DNA of 64,000 nt from assembly GCA_002416125.1 (NCBI GenBank), contig DIBU01000022.1, positions 124,001 to 188,000 on the forward strand. The letters are read 5' to 3'. The stretch is from Halieaceae bacterium UBA5044. Lineage in GTDB: Bacteria > Pseudomonadota > Gammaproteobacteria > Pseudomonadales > Halieaceae. Shown piece by piece: positions 25,274-33,479 of this stretch. Made by a program: the position numbers and the translations under genes. The notes under the pieces were generated by a model. It saw only the letters and a program-made list of their open reading frames with translations. It was not told where the DNA came from and made no database searches. How positions within the stretch are numbered: position 1 is the stretch's first letter; every line of letters begins with the position of its first letter.

Positions 25274-26038
25274 ATGAATGAAAAACTAGCCACAACGCCG
25301 GGCGATCACTACAACTGGCCGATGTTGAAAATCCGCTACCTGACGGACCCGGCCAAGCTGGCGGCGGTGCTGCCCCCCGGTTTCGAGCCCGGCAGCCGCC
25401 CGGAAGTGACCCTGACCGTGTACAACGTGCCGGTAAACGGTGAACCGGAGCAGGGTTTGCTGACGACGGTGCTGTGTAACTACAAAGGCCAGGAAGGCCA
25501 GTTTGCACTCGGCTACGGCATCGACAAGGAAGCGGAAATCTTCATCAGCCAGGAAAAGTTTGGCCAGCCCAAATACCCGGCGGAGATCAAGTACTACCGT
25601 CTCGGCGAGGAGGTTGGCGCCCGCGTGACGCACCAGAACTACACGTTCCTGGAGTTCTACGGCAAAGTGACCGACACGCTGGACAACGGCCCCAAGTTCG
25701 ACGAGCACGAGTTCTGGGTGAAGTATTCCCGCGCGGCATCCTACGTGAAAACCGGTTTCGATTTTCCGCCGCATGTGGTCAACGTCGTGTCCAACTACGG
25801 CACAGCGCAGAAGCTCAAGGTTGAGGGTGAGCTGATTCTTCGGGACAGCCCCTGGGACCCCCTGACCGAGCGTCTGCCGCCGGTATCCAAGCCGGAGACC
25901 TACCTGTGGACGCCCGAATTCCTGGGCCGCAGTGTGGATCTGGGCGATCCGCTGGATGCCGATGCGTTTGAGCCCTGGGCCAACACCATCGGCAACTCGC
26001 GCTGGCGCGGCGTTAACGGTGGCCCGCTGAAGGGCTGA
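25274..26038 (+). CDS. Acetoacetate decarboxylase family protein
   Basis: A 254-residue protein of the acetoacetate decarboxylase (ADC) fold. The block FISQEKFGQPKYPAEIKYY (about 95-113) contains the expected Schiff-base lysine in GQPK, and YNVPVNGEPEQGLLTTVLCNYKGQEG shows other conserved strands. ADC-like enzymes include true decarboxylases and aldolase- or dehydratase-like members that act on beta-keto or vinylogous acids, so the reaction is uncertain. It lies between the Rieske oxygenase and the SDR on the same strand and probably acts on their product. Confidence 0.85.
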   Translation: MNEKLATTPGDHYNWPMLKIRYLTDPAKLAAVLPPGFEPGSRPEVTLTVYNVPVNGEPEQGLLTTVLCNYKGQEGQFALGYGIDKEAEIFISQEKFGQPKYPAEIKYYRLGEEVGARVTHQNYTFLEFYGKVTDTLDNGPKFDEHEFWVKYSRAASYVKTGFDFPPHVVNVVSNYGTAQKLKVEGELILRDSPWDPLTERLPPVSKPETYLWTPEFLGRSVDLGDPLDADAFEPWANTIGNSRWRGVNGGPLKG

Positions 26039-26059
26039 GAACGCCCCCTGGGCACACCT

Positions 26060-26087
26060 GGCCGCTGGCGTTTGCCCGCGGCCTTTT
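26060..26087 (+). terminator. T-tailed hairpin between the ADC-like gene and the SDR
   Basis: GGCCGC (26060-26065) and GCGGCC (26078-26083) form a six-base stem followed by TTTT, 22 bases after the ADC-like stop. It may attenuate the message before the SDR, which has its own ribosome site (AGAGGA). Confidence 0.55.
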
Positions 26088-26116
26088 GACGTTTTATAGC
26101 AGAGGATTTTCCCACT

Positions 26117-26995
26117 ATGCAGGATTTCAATAATAAGGTCGTGGTCATAACCGGTGGCGCGAGCGGTATCGGTAAGGCCCTGGGCCGGGCGTTTTTGGCC
26201 GCGGGCGCGAAAGTCGTGCTTTCGGATGTGGAGCGCGCTGCGCTGGACGCGACCCGCGACGAACTGGCGGCGAACGGTGGCACGGTGCGCGCCATCGTCA
26301 CTGATGTGTCCAAGCCCGAATCCGTCAATGCGCTGGCAGATGCAGTCTTTGATGAGTTCGGTCACTGCCACGTGCTGTGCAACAACGCCGGGGTGAGCGT
26401 TACCAACACCAATGTCTGGGACACCACGCCGAACGACTGGCAGTGGGTTCTGGGTGTGAACCTGCGGGGTATCGCGCACGGTGTGCAGGCCTTCGTGCCG
26501 CGCATGCTGGCATCGGGTGAAGAAGGCGTCGTCATGAACACCTCATCAGGTGACGGCGGCATTTCGCCGCTGGCGGACCAATCGGTGTACGCCTCCAGCA
26601 AGGCGGGGGTGTCCATCATGACGGAGTGCCTGAACGCCCAGCTGGTGGGCCAGGAAACAAAGCTGCGCGCCTGCATCTTCTACCCCTCGGGCGGCATCCT
26701 GCCTACCGGCATCTGGACCACTCGGCGCAATCGCCCGGCAGAACTGGCGCGTGAGAAGCCGGTGCCCGAGGGTGGTGAAATGACCTTCGACGAGTTCATG
26801 CAGGGTATGAAGGAGATCGGCGTTGATCTGCCGGTGCAGGACCTGGACGAGCTCGCCGAGTTTGCGCTCGATGGTCTGCGCAAGCAGGACTTCGTGATCA
26901 TGATTGGCCGCGAGACCATGGAAGCGACCCTGGTGGAGCGGGCACGCAAGCTGGCGCGTGGCGAATGCCCTATCAGCCACGGCTTGCACGGCTAG
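26117..26995 (+). CDS. Short-chain dehydrogenase/reductase (P450 cassette)
   Basis: An NAD(P)-dependent oxidoreductase of 292 residues. The nucleotide motif is TGGASGIG (12-19), the structural NNAG is at 89-92, and the catalytic residues are Ser143/144, Tyr158 and Lys162 (YASSK). The C-terminal extension of about 50 residues (FDEFMQGMKEIGVDLPVQDLDELAEF) is longer than in the classic 250-residue form. It probably oxidises the alcohol made by the P450 or the Rieske enzyme; the substrate is not known. It ends the catabolic part of the cassette and converges on the TetR gene. Confidence 0.93.
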   Translation: MQDFNNKVVVITGGASGIGKALGRAFLAAGAKVVLSDVERAALDATRDELAANGGTVRAIVTDVSKPESVNALADAVFDEFGHCHVLCNNAGVSVTNTNVWDTTPNDWQWVLGVNLRGIAHGVQAFVPRMLASGEEGVVMNTSSGDGGISPLADQSVYASSKAGVSIMTECLNAQLVGQETKLRACIFYPSGGILPTGIWTTRRNRPAELAREKPVPEGGEMTFDEFMQGMKEIGVDLPVQDLDELAEFALDGLRKQDFVIMIGRETMEATLVERARKLARGECPISHGLHG

Positions 26996-27007
26996 GTCTG
27001 TTCGACG

Positions 27008-27039
27008 GGCCGGTGTGCATCGCGCGCTCCGGCCTTTTT
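27008..27039 (+). terminator. Rho-independent terminator between the SDR and tetR
   Basis: GGCCGG (27008-27013) and CCGGCC (27029-27034) form a stem followed by TTTTT (27035-27039). It lies between convergent genes and clearly serves the SDR; in the other direction no T run was seen. Confidence 0.7.
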
Positions 27040-27050
27040 AACGCCAGCGC

Positions 27051-27698
27051 TTACGCCTGGGCGGCGCCGCTGACCCTCAACCGGGCGCGTTCGCGCACCA
27101 GGCTGCGGCAGAGAAAGTCTATCAGCTCGTCATAACGCTGCCCCGCATCATAATCGGGGTTGTGCAGGTGGTTGAGAATCACCGTGTCTATCATACCAAC
27201 GGTCATTTCCGCGCAGAATTCTGCTGACAGGCTGTCCTTGAGGTCGCCCGTGCTGGCGCTGTACAGGCGCAGGAAATTCTCGTTCATGACCGACAACAGG
27301 GTCGCGCCGCTGGCGAGGCTGTTGCCGATACTGGCGATGGAATAGCGCGCCAGTTCGTGTTCCAGGTCGGAGGCCTGGCAGAGCTGCTGCTTTTGCACGC
27401 CCAGCACGTGCGAGATGCGTTCGTCCAGATGATCGAAGCGCTCCAGAGCCTCGTCCACCGAGCCCCTGACCAGTTCCAGCGTGCGACTGACGCAGATATC
27501 AAAGAGCAGATCGTGGCGCGTGCCGTAGTAGTTGTAAAAGGTTTTACGGGAAATGCCGGCACGGTCGCAAATGGCGTCAATGGTCATATCCGCGATGCCG
27601 CTCTGGCCGATCAGCGTCAGCGCTTCCTCAATGATGCGCGAGCGCTGCGCCTGCTTCTTGCGCTCCCGGAGACTCTTGCGGGGTGGTGGGTTGCTCAA
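27051..27698 (-). CDS. TetR-family regulator of the P450 cassette
   Basis: The 215-residue protein begins with a basic region (RKSLRERKKQAQRSRII) and a TetR helix-turn-helix TIDAICDRAGISRKTFYNYYGTRHDLL. The C-terminal ligand domain is unassigned. It stands between the SDR and recN, transcribed away from recN, and is the only regulator of the cassette, so it is the probable repressor of the P450 promoter. The start is TTG at 27698 with no clear ribosome site and no in-frame ATG before the helix-turn-helix, so the exact start is uncertain. Confidence 0.85.
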   Translation of the reverse strand: MSNPPPRKSLRERKKQAQRSRIIEEALTLIGQSGIADMTIDAICDRAGISRKTFYNYYGTRHDLLFDICVSRTLELVRGSVDEALERFDHLDERISHVLGVQKQQLCQASDLEHELARYSIASIGNSLASGATLLSVMNENFLRLYSASTGDLKDSLSAEFCAEMTVGMIDTVILNHLHNPDYDAGQRYDELIDFLCRSLVRERARLRVSGAAQA

Positions 27699-27776
27699 AA
27701 TAGGTGTCTTTTTGTGGCGGCAGGAGGCTGTCTATGACCGTCCACCATACACCAGAAGCCGCGCCCGCTGCCAGTC

Positions 27777-29435
27777 TCAGGCGCCCTCTGCGTCACGCAG
27801 CATCTCCCGGGCGTGGGCCAGCGACTGCTCGGTGAGCTTGACGCCGCCCAGCATGCGGGCGATTTCCTGCGCCCGCTGGTCGTCCTCCAGTACCGACATG
27901 CGCGTCCACGCGGCGGTTTTGTCCGACGTCTTGCTGACCAGCAGGTGTCGGTGCCCCTGCGAGGCCACCTGGGGCAGGTGAGTGACGCAGAGCACCTGCG
28001 CCTCGGCTGACAGCCCGCGCAGCAGGCGGCCTACCACCTCGGCCACGGCGCCGCCGATGCCGACGTCCACCTCGTCAAAAACCATGCTGGGCAGGGTGCC
28101 ACCCTTGGCGGTGACCACCTGGATGGCGAGGCTGATGCGTGACAGCTCGCCGCCGGAAGCGATTTTGCCCAGGGGCTGTGGCGCCGAGCCGGGATTGGTG
28201 CTGATCAGGAACTCGATATCTTCCGCGCCGTGCGGGTGGGGCGCGCGCGTCTCGCGTGGACTCAGGGCGATTTCAAAGCGGCAGTCTGCCATGGCCAGCG
28301 TGTGCAGCACCTCGGTGGCCCGGGCGACCAGATTCCCGGCCGCCTTGGCGCGCTCTTTGCTGAGCCGTGTTGCGTCCTTGCGGTAGCTTTCCGCGAGGGC
28401 GTCCAGCTCCGATTGCAGTTCTTCGATACGCTGGCCGCCCTGGGCAAGACCGGCGAGCTCTTCCTGCAGACCCGCCTGCAGCTCGAGCAGCTGCGGCGGC
28501 TTGATGCGGTGCTTGCGCGCTACATCGTGCAGCTGCTCCAGGCGTTTCTCAACCTCAGCCAGCCGCTCCGGGTCGATTTCGATGGAGTCGATGTAGCGCT
28601 GTATTTCCCGGCGCGCCTCCTCCAGCTGTATCGCTGCAGAATCCAGCAGACCGCGCGCGTTATCGGCAGTCTTGCTGCCGCTGGCGACACGCATCAGCTG
28701 CAGGGCATGGCGGGCGCCGCCGGCCTGCTCCTCGCAGATCTCCAGTGCCTGGTGCGCGCCCTGGAGGATATCTTCGGCATTGGCCAGAAGGCTCTGGTCG
28801 CGCTCCAGTTCCTCCAGTTCACCCTCGCGCAGGCCCAGTTGCTCCAGTTCATCTACCTGGTAGGCGAGCAGTTGTGCCCGTGCGGTAGCCTCGTCCCGAT
28901 TGCCGGTGAGCATGCCCAGCTCGCGCTGGCCTCGCAGCCAGTCGGATGCGGCCTGCTCGACGCGGCGCGCCAGCGCCTGCTGGCCGGCGAAGGCGTCAAG
29001 CATGGCCCGCTGTACCGGTTTGCGCAGCAGCGACTGGTGTGCGTGCTGGCTGTGGATATCGATCAGCAGTTCACCGAGCTCAGCGCAGTCCTGCAGCGTG
29101 GAGGCGCTGCCGTTGATGTAGGCGCGCGAGCGCCCCTCGGCCGTCACTACCCGGCGCAACAGGCACTCATCACCGTGGTCCAGGTCGCGAGCCCGCAGCC
29201 AGGCGGTGGCGGCAGCGTTGTCAGCAACGGCGAAAGTGGCGGTGACCTCGGCGCGCTCGCTGCCGCTGCGCACTGCCTTGGGGTCCGCGCGGTCGCCCAG
29301 GCACAGGCCCAATGCGTCCAGCATGATGGACTTGCCGGCACCGGTTTCCCCGGTGATGACGGTCATGCCGTCGTGGAACTCCATGTCGAGTGCGTCGACA
29401 ATGGTGTAATCGCTGATGTGGATGTGGGTGAGCAT
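27777..29435 (-). CDS. recN: DNA repair ATPase RecN
   Basis: An SMC-like protein for double-strand break repair. The 552-residue protein has Walker A GETGAGKS near residue 30 (MTVITGETGAGKSIMLDALGL), a central coiled coil (about 155-380) and the ABC signature region SGGELSR followed by FDEVDVGIGG. ATG 29435 (MLTHIHISDYTIVD) is the family start; the frame runs on to 29492. In Pseudomonas recN directly follows fur; here the P450 cassette lies between. It is divergent from hrcA. Confidence 0.96.
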   Translation of the reverse strand: MLTHIHISDYTIVDALDMEFHDGMTVITGETGAGKSIMLDALGLCLGDRADPKAVRSGSERAEVTATFAVADNAAATAWLRARDLDHGDECLLRRVVTAEGRSRAYINGSASTLQDCAELGELLIDIHSQHAHQSLLRKPVQRAMLDAFAGQQALARRVEQAASDWLRGQRELGMLTGNRDEATARAQLLAYQVDELEQLGLREGELEELERDQSLLANAEDILQGAHQALEICEEQAGGARHALQLMRVASGSKTADNARGLLDSAAIQLEEARREIQRYIDSIEIDPERLAEVEKRLEQLHDVARKHRIKPPQLLELQAGLQEELAGLAQGGQRIEELQSELDALAESYRKDATRLSKERAKAAGNLVARATEVLHTLAMADCRFEIALSPRETRAPHPHGAEDIEFLISTNPGSAPQPLGKIASGGELSRISLAIQVVTAKGGTLPSMVFDEVDVGIGGAVAEVVGRLLRGLSAEAQVLCVTHLPQVASQGHRHLLVSKTSDKTAAWTRMSVLEDDQRAQEIARMLGGVKLTEQSLAHAREMLRDAEGA

Positions 29436-29564
29436 GGTGAGCCGCTTGGGTGTTTGGCCTGTTATACCGCAGATCCCTCGCGGCATAAACATCCGCAGCG
29501 CTCATCGCTTTGTATTCCGGGGGGGCTGTGATACAACCTGAGTCGAAGTGACACAGGGTGGAGT

Positions 29565-30599
29565 ATGAGCTCAGCGGATTTATCGGAACGGGCACGGACC
29601 ATTCTCAAAGCGCTGGTTGAGCGCCACATTCGCGATGGGCAGCCGGTCGGGTCGCGCAGCCTGCTGGAAGAGGCTGGCCTCTCGGTGAGTGCCGCCACGG
29701 TGCGCAATGTGATGTCCGACCTTGAGGAACGGGGCCTGCTGCACTCACCGCATACCTCGGCGGGCAGGGTGCCCACCGCCCAGGGGTACCGGTTGTTCGT
29801 GGACCGCCTGTTGCAGGTACAGCCCCTGGATGAGCGGGCGGTAAGCGCCCTGCGCGAGCAGCTGCATCCGGACAGATCCACGACAGAGCTGGTGCAGTCG
29901 GCGTCGTCACTGCTGTCCGCGATCACCGCCCAGGCTGGCCTGGTGACGGTGCCCCGTCCAGAGACCCATCAACTGCGCCAGGTCGAGTTCCTGCCGCTGT
30001 CCGGGGACCGGGTGCTGGTGATTCTCGTCGTCAATGAGCGCGAGGTACAGAACCGGATTATCCACACCCAGCGCGCCTTCACCGAGGCCGAGTTGCGGGA
30101 TGCCGCCGCGCTGGTCAATCAGCGCTTTGCCGGTCGTCCCCTGAACGAGGTGCAGAGCCGTATTCTGGCCGAAATGGAGGATGCCCGCAGCCGTATCGAC
30201 AGTTACCTGCAGGCGGCGCTGGACCTGGCCAGCAAGGCGCTGGACCAGGAGGCCCCGGAAGACGAATACCTGATGGCCGGCGAGTCGCGTTTGCTGGGCC
30301 ACGTCAGTCCGGAAGATGTGGGGCGCCTGCGTGAGTTGTTCGATGCCTTCGAGCGCAAGAAAGATCTCCTGCATCTGCTGGAGCGCTGCACCCGCGCCAA
30401 CGGCGTGCAGATCTTCATCGGCAATGAGGCGGGCTTCGAGGTATTCGGCGACTACAGTGTGATTACGGCCCCCTACACAGACGGTGCACGCACGCTGGGT
30501 GTGCTCGGCGTGATCGGGCCCACGCGGATGCCCTACGAGCGGGTGATACCGGTCGTGGACATTACCGCGCGCATGCTGAGCTCCGCGCTGTCCAACTGA
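29565..30599 (+). CDS. hrcA: Heat-shock repressor HrcA
   Basis: HrcA binds CIRCE operators and represses chaperone genes, being kept active by GroEL. The 344-residue protein shows the N-terminal winged helix (RARTILKALVERHIRDGQPVGSRSLLEEAGLSVSAATVRNVMSDLEE within 9-55) and HTSAGRVPTAQGYRLFVDRL, plus the C-terminal domain (IFIGNEAGFEVFGDYSVI; GVIGPTRMPYERVIPVV). It stands immediately before grpE, as in Xanthomonas-type gammaproteobacteria; E. coli lacks it. No CIRCE sequence (TTAGCACTC-N9-GAGTGCTAA) was seen anywhere near it. Confidence 0.96.
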   Translation: MSSADLSERARTILKALVERHIRDGQPVGSRSLLEEAGLSVSAATVRNVMSDLEERGLLHSPHTSAGRVPTAQGYRLFVDRLLQVQPLDERAVSALREQLHPDRSTTELVQSASSLLSAITAQAGLVTVPRPETHQLRQVEFLPLSGDRVLVILVVNEREVQNRIIHTQRAFTEAELRDAAALVNQRFAGRPLNEVQSRILAEMEDARSRIDSYLQAALDLASKALDQEAPEDEYLMAGESRLLGHVSPEDVGRLRELFDAFERKKDLLHLLERCTRANGVQIFIGNEAGFEVFGDYSVITAPYTDGARTLGVLGVIGPTRMPYERVIPVVDITARMLSSALSN

Positions 30600-30603
30600 G
30601 CAG

Positions 30604-30655
30604 GGCCGCCAGGAGCCCGGCGGCCTTGAAATTTACCCGAGGCGTCCCAACATCT
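30604..30655 (+). promoter_or_regulatory. hrcA-grpE junction: hairpin and candidate sigma-32 promoter
   Basis: GGCCGCC (30604-30610) pairs with GGCGGCC (30619-30625) just after the hrcA stop. Directly abutting it, CTTGAAA (30625-30631) is a perfect sigma-32 -35, and CAACATCT (30648-30655) matches the -10 consensus at 6 of 8 positions. The spacing of 16 bases is slightly longer than ideal. It would drive grpE. Confidence 0.45.
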
Positions 30656-30729
30656 TCCCCAACCACAGCGGGGCGGCGCAGCAGCGCCGTGCCTGTGTCA
30701 TTCACAAGTGCCAGTGATGGAGTCCAGAC

Positions 30730-31341
30730 GTGGCTGAGAACGAGCAAAATACACCCGAATCCGAGCCCGGTGAGGGCGGCAACCAGCGGCAGGCTGCGGA
30801 AGCGGCTGCCTACGCGGACACGGCTGCATCCACGCAGCCTGAGGCAGCGGAAGGTAGCGAGGAGCCGACACCGGAAGCGCTGATGGCAGCCCTGGAGGAG
30901 GATCTCAATGCCGCTCGGGATGCTGCCCTGCGGGCCCAGGCGGATGCCCAGAACATCAAGCGCCGCGCCGAGCAGGACGTGGAGAAGGCGCGCAAGTTCG
31001 CCCTGGAGTCGTTCTGCAAGGAGCTCCTGCCCGTGGTCGACAATATGGAGCGCGCATTGGCGGTCACGGCGGGTCACGACGAGTCGGTGAAACCCATCAT
31101 CGACGGCCTGGAGCTGACCCTGAAGAGCTTCGTCGATGCCCTGCGCAAGTTTCACATCGAACCGGTCGACCCCGAAGGCCAGCCCTTCGATCCGCAGCTG
31201 CACCAGGCCATGAGCCTGGTTGAAAACGCGGAAGTGGAGCCGAATACGGTCATCGCGGTCATGCAGAAGGGCTACACACTGAATTCGCGCCTGGTGCGCC
31301 CGGCGATGGTCATGGTCAGCAAGGCGCCAACCGGCGAGTAA
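30730..31341 (+). CDS. grpE: Nucleotide exchange factor GrpE
   Basis: GrpE releases ADP from DnaK. The 203-residue protein has an acidic, variable N-terminus, a long coiled-coil region (about 50-100), and the conserved LPVVDNMERAL, DGLELTLKSF and YTLNSRLVRPAMVMVSK of the C-terminal beta domain. GTG 30730 follows GGAG by 8 bases and precedes a typical acidic N-terminus. Confidence 0.96.
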   Translation: MAENEQNTPESEPGEGGNQRQAAEAAAYADTAASTQPEAAEGSEEPTPEALMAALEEDLNAARDAALRAQADAQNIKRRAEQDVEKARKFALESFCKELLPVVDNMERALAVTAGHDESVKPIIDGLELTLKSFVDALRKFHIEPVDPEGQPFDPQLHQAMSLVENAEVEPNTVIAVMQKGYTLNSRLVRPAMVMVSKAPTGE

Positions 31342-31356
31342 AAACCGTTTCGGCCC

Positions 31357-31384
31357 CTTGAAATTGCCGACCCAGCGCCAATAT
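31357..31384 (+). promoter_or_regulatory. Candidate sigma-32 promoter of dnaK
   Basis: CTTGAAA (31357-31363) is followed after 13 bases by GCCAATAT (31377-31384), which matches CCCCATNT at 6 of 8 positions. It lies in the 99 bases between grpE and dnaK, so dnaK can be transcribed on its own as well as from upstream. Confidence 0.6.
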
Positions 31385-31440
31385 AGACAACAAGTGAATA
31401 CTGCAGCCGGCTGAGCCGGCGCAAATGAGGAGATGAACAC

Positions 31441-33363
31441 ATGGGCAAGATTATCGGTATCGACCTGGGTACCACCAACTCCTGCGTCGCGGTGCTCGAA
31501 GGGGGCAAGGCGCGCGTTATCGAGAATTCCGAGGGCGATCGCACGACGCCGTCGATTGTGGCTTACACCCAGGACGGCGAAATCCTGGTGGGGCAGAGCG
31601 CAAAGCGCCAGTCCGTCACCAACCCGAACAACACCCTGTACGCGGTGAAGCGCCTGATCGGACGCAAGTTCAAGGACGATGTTGTACAGAAGGACATCAA
31701 GATGGTGCCCTACAAAATCGTCGAGGCCGACAACGGCGATGCCTGGGTGCAGGCCAAGGGCGAGAAAATGGCGCCGCCCCAGGTTTCCGCTGAGGTGCTG
31801 CGTAAAATGAAACGCACCGCGGAAGAGTATCTGGGCGAGACCGTCACCGAGGCGGTCATTACGGTGCCTGCCTACTTCAACGACTCCCAGCGTCAGGCTA
31901 CCAAGGACGCCGGTCGTATTGCCGGCCTCGAGGTCAAGCGCATTATCAACGAGCCGACGGCGGCCGCGCTGGCCTATGGCATGGACAAGGCGAAGGGCGA
32001 CCGCACGATTGCGGTGTACGACCTGGGTGGGGGTACATTCGATATCTCCATCATTGAGATTGCCGAGGTGGATGGCGAGCACCAGTTTGAAGTGCTGTCG
32101 ACCAACGGCGACACCTTCCTGGGCGGTGAGGACTTCGACCTGCGGTTGATCGAATACCTGGCGGCGGAGTTCAAGAAGGAAAGCGGCATCGATCTGCACA
32201 ACGATCCGCTTGCGCTGCAGCGTCTCAAGGAAGCGGCAGAGAAGGCGAAAATCGAACTGTCTTCCAGCCAGCAGACCGAAGTGAACCTGCCCTATATCAC
32301 TGCTGACGCAACAGGCCCCAAGCACCTGGTCGTGAAGCTGTCGCGCTCCAAGCTGGAATCGCTGGTGGAGGAACTGGTCAAGCGCTCCATGGAGCCGGTC
32401 AAGGTAGCACTGCAGGATGCGGGCCTGAGCCCCAGTGAAATCAACGATGTGATCCTGGTGGGCGGCCAGACCCGCATGCCGATGGTGCAGAAGGCCGTGG
32501 CGGATTTCTTCGGCAAGGAGCCGCGCAAGGACGTCAACCCCGACGAAGCGGTTGCCATGGGGGCGGCTATCCAGGGTGCAGTGCTCTCCGGCGACGTCAA
32601 GGACGTGCTGCTGCTGGACGTCACCCCGCTGACGCTGGGCATTGAAACCATGGGTGGTGTAGCGACACCCCTGATTGAGAAGAACACCACGATTCCGACC
32701 AAGAAATCGCAGGTGTTCTCAACGGCGGACGACAACCAGACGGCTGTGACCATCCACGTGGTCCAGGGCGAGCGCAAGCAGGCGTCGCAGAACAAGTCGC
32801 TGGGTCGCTTTGACCTGGCGGACATTCCGCCGGCGCCGCGCGGCATGCCGCAGATCGAGGTGACCTTCGACCTGGATGCCAACGGTATCCTGAATGTGTC
32901 CGCGAAGGACAAGGCTACGGGTAAGGAGCAGTCGATCCGCATCACCGCTTCTGGTGGCCTGAGCGAGGAGGACATCGAAAGGATGGTGGCGGATGCCGAG
33001 GCCAATGCGGATGCGGATGCGCGGTTCGAGGAGCTGATCGCGGCACGCAACAGCTGTGACGGCCTGGTGCACGCGGCCCGCAAGACGCTGGAAGAGGCGG
33101 GCGATAACGCCACTGCCGATGAGAAGGCTGCAATCGAGACGGCGATCAGCGAAGCTGAGGAGGCTCTCAAGGCGAACGAGAAAGACGCCATTGAGGCGGC
33201 AGCGGCCAAGCTGACCGAGGCGACCGGCCCCGTGGCCCAGAAAATGTACCAGGCGCAGGCAGAGGCGGCGCAGGGTGCCGAGGCAGGGGGCGCGGAACAG
33301 TCCGCGGCGGGCGACGATGCGGTTGACGCTGAGTTCGAAGAAGTGAAGGACGACAAGAAGTAG
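31441..33363 (+). CDS. dnaK: Chaperone DnaK (Hsp70)
   Basis: The central ATP-driven folding chaperone. The 640-residue protein shows all family signatures: GIDLGTTNSCVAV near the start, VYDLGGGTFDISIIE, VGGQTRMPMVQ, the interdomain linker DVLLLDVTPLTLGIETMGG, and the C-terminal EFEEVKDDKK. The start follows GAGGAGA by 7 bases. DnaJ follows after a GC hairpin. Confidence 0.98.
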   Translation: MGKIIGIDLGTTNSCVAVLEGGKARVIENSEGDRTTPSIVAYTQDGEILVGQSAKRQSVTNPNNTLYAVKRLIGRKFKDDVVQKDIKMVPYKIVEADNGDAWVQAKGEKMAPPQVSAEVLRKMKRTAEEYLGETVTEAVITVPAYFNDSQRQATKDAGRIAGLEVKRIINEPTAAALAYGMDKAKGDRTIAVYDLGGGTFDISIIEIAEVDGEHQFEVLSTNGDTFLGGEDFDLRLIEYLAAEFKKESGIDLHNDPLALQRLKEAAEKAKIELSSSQQTEVNLPYITADATGPKHLVVKLSRSKLESLVEELVKRSMEPVKVALQDAGLSPSEINDVILVGGQTRMPMVQKAVADFFGKEPRKDVNPDEAVAMGAAIQGAVLSGDVKDVLLLDVTPLTLGIETMGGVATPLIEKNTTIPTKKSQVFSTADDNQTAVTIHVVQGERKQASQNKSLGRFDLADIPPAPRGMPQIEVTFDLDANGILNVSAKDKATGKEQSIRITASGGLSEEDIERMVADAEANADADARFEELIAARNSCDGLVHAARKTLEEAGDNATADEKAAIETAISEAEEALKANEKDAIEAAAAKLTEATGPVAQKMYQAQAEAAQGAEAGGAEQSAAGDDAVDAEFEEVKDDKK

Positions 33364-33418
33364 GCGTTAGCGCTTCCTGTCACCGGGGCGCGGATGTGCT
33401 CCGTCGGTAAACTTGACC

Positions 33419-33441
33419 ACGCGGGACCTGAGAGCCCGCGT
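33419..33441 (+). repeat. Hairpin between dnaK and dnaJ
   Basis: ACGCGGG (33419-33425) and CCCGCGT (33435-33441) form a perfect 7-base stem with a 9-base loop, without a T run. It may reduce read-through so that less DnaJ than DnaK is made, as is common for such intergenic hairpins. Confidence 0.5.
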
Positions 33442-33479
33442 CGTCATTTGCGAGAATGCGGTTTAACGCCAGGCTGACT

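Noticed and set aside
27051..27698. A second copy of TACAC-N4-GTGTA upstream of the TetR gene, as expected for autoregulation.
   Set aside because: The 78 bases between tetR and recN contain only scattered TACAC/GTGT pieces, not the inverted repeat.
28230..29531. A plus-strand frame of 433 residues opposite recN.
   Set aside because: Antisense to recN; no recognisable domain or start signal.
30562..32325. A minus-strand frame of 587 residues opposite grpE and dnaK.
   Set aside because: Antisense shadow of chaperone genes. Long frames opposite dnaK are a known artefact.
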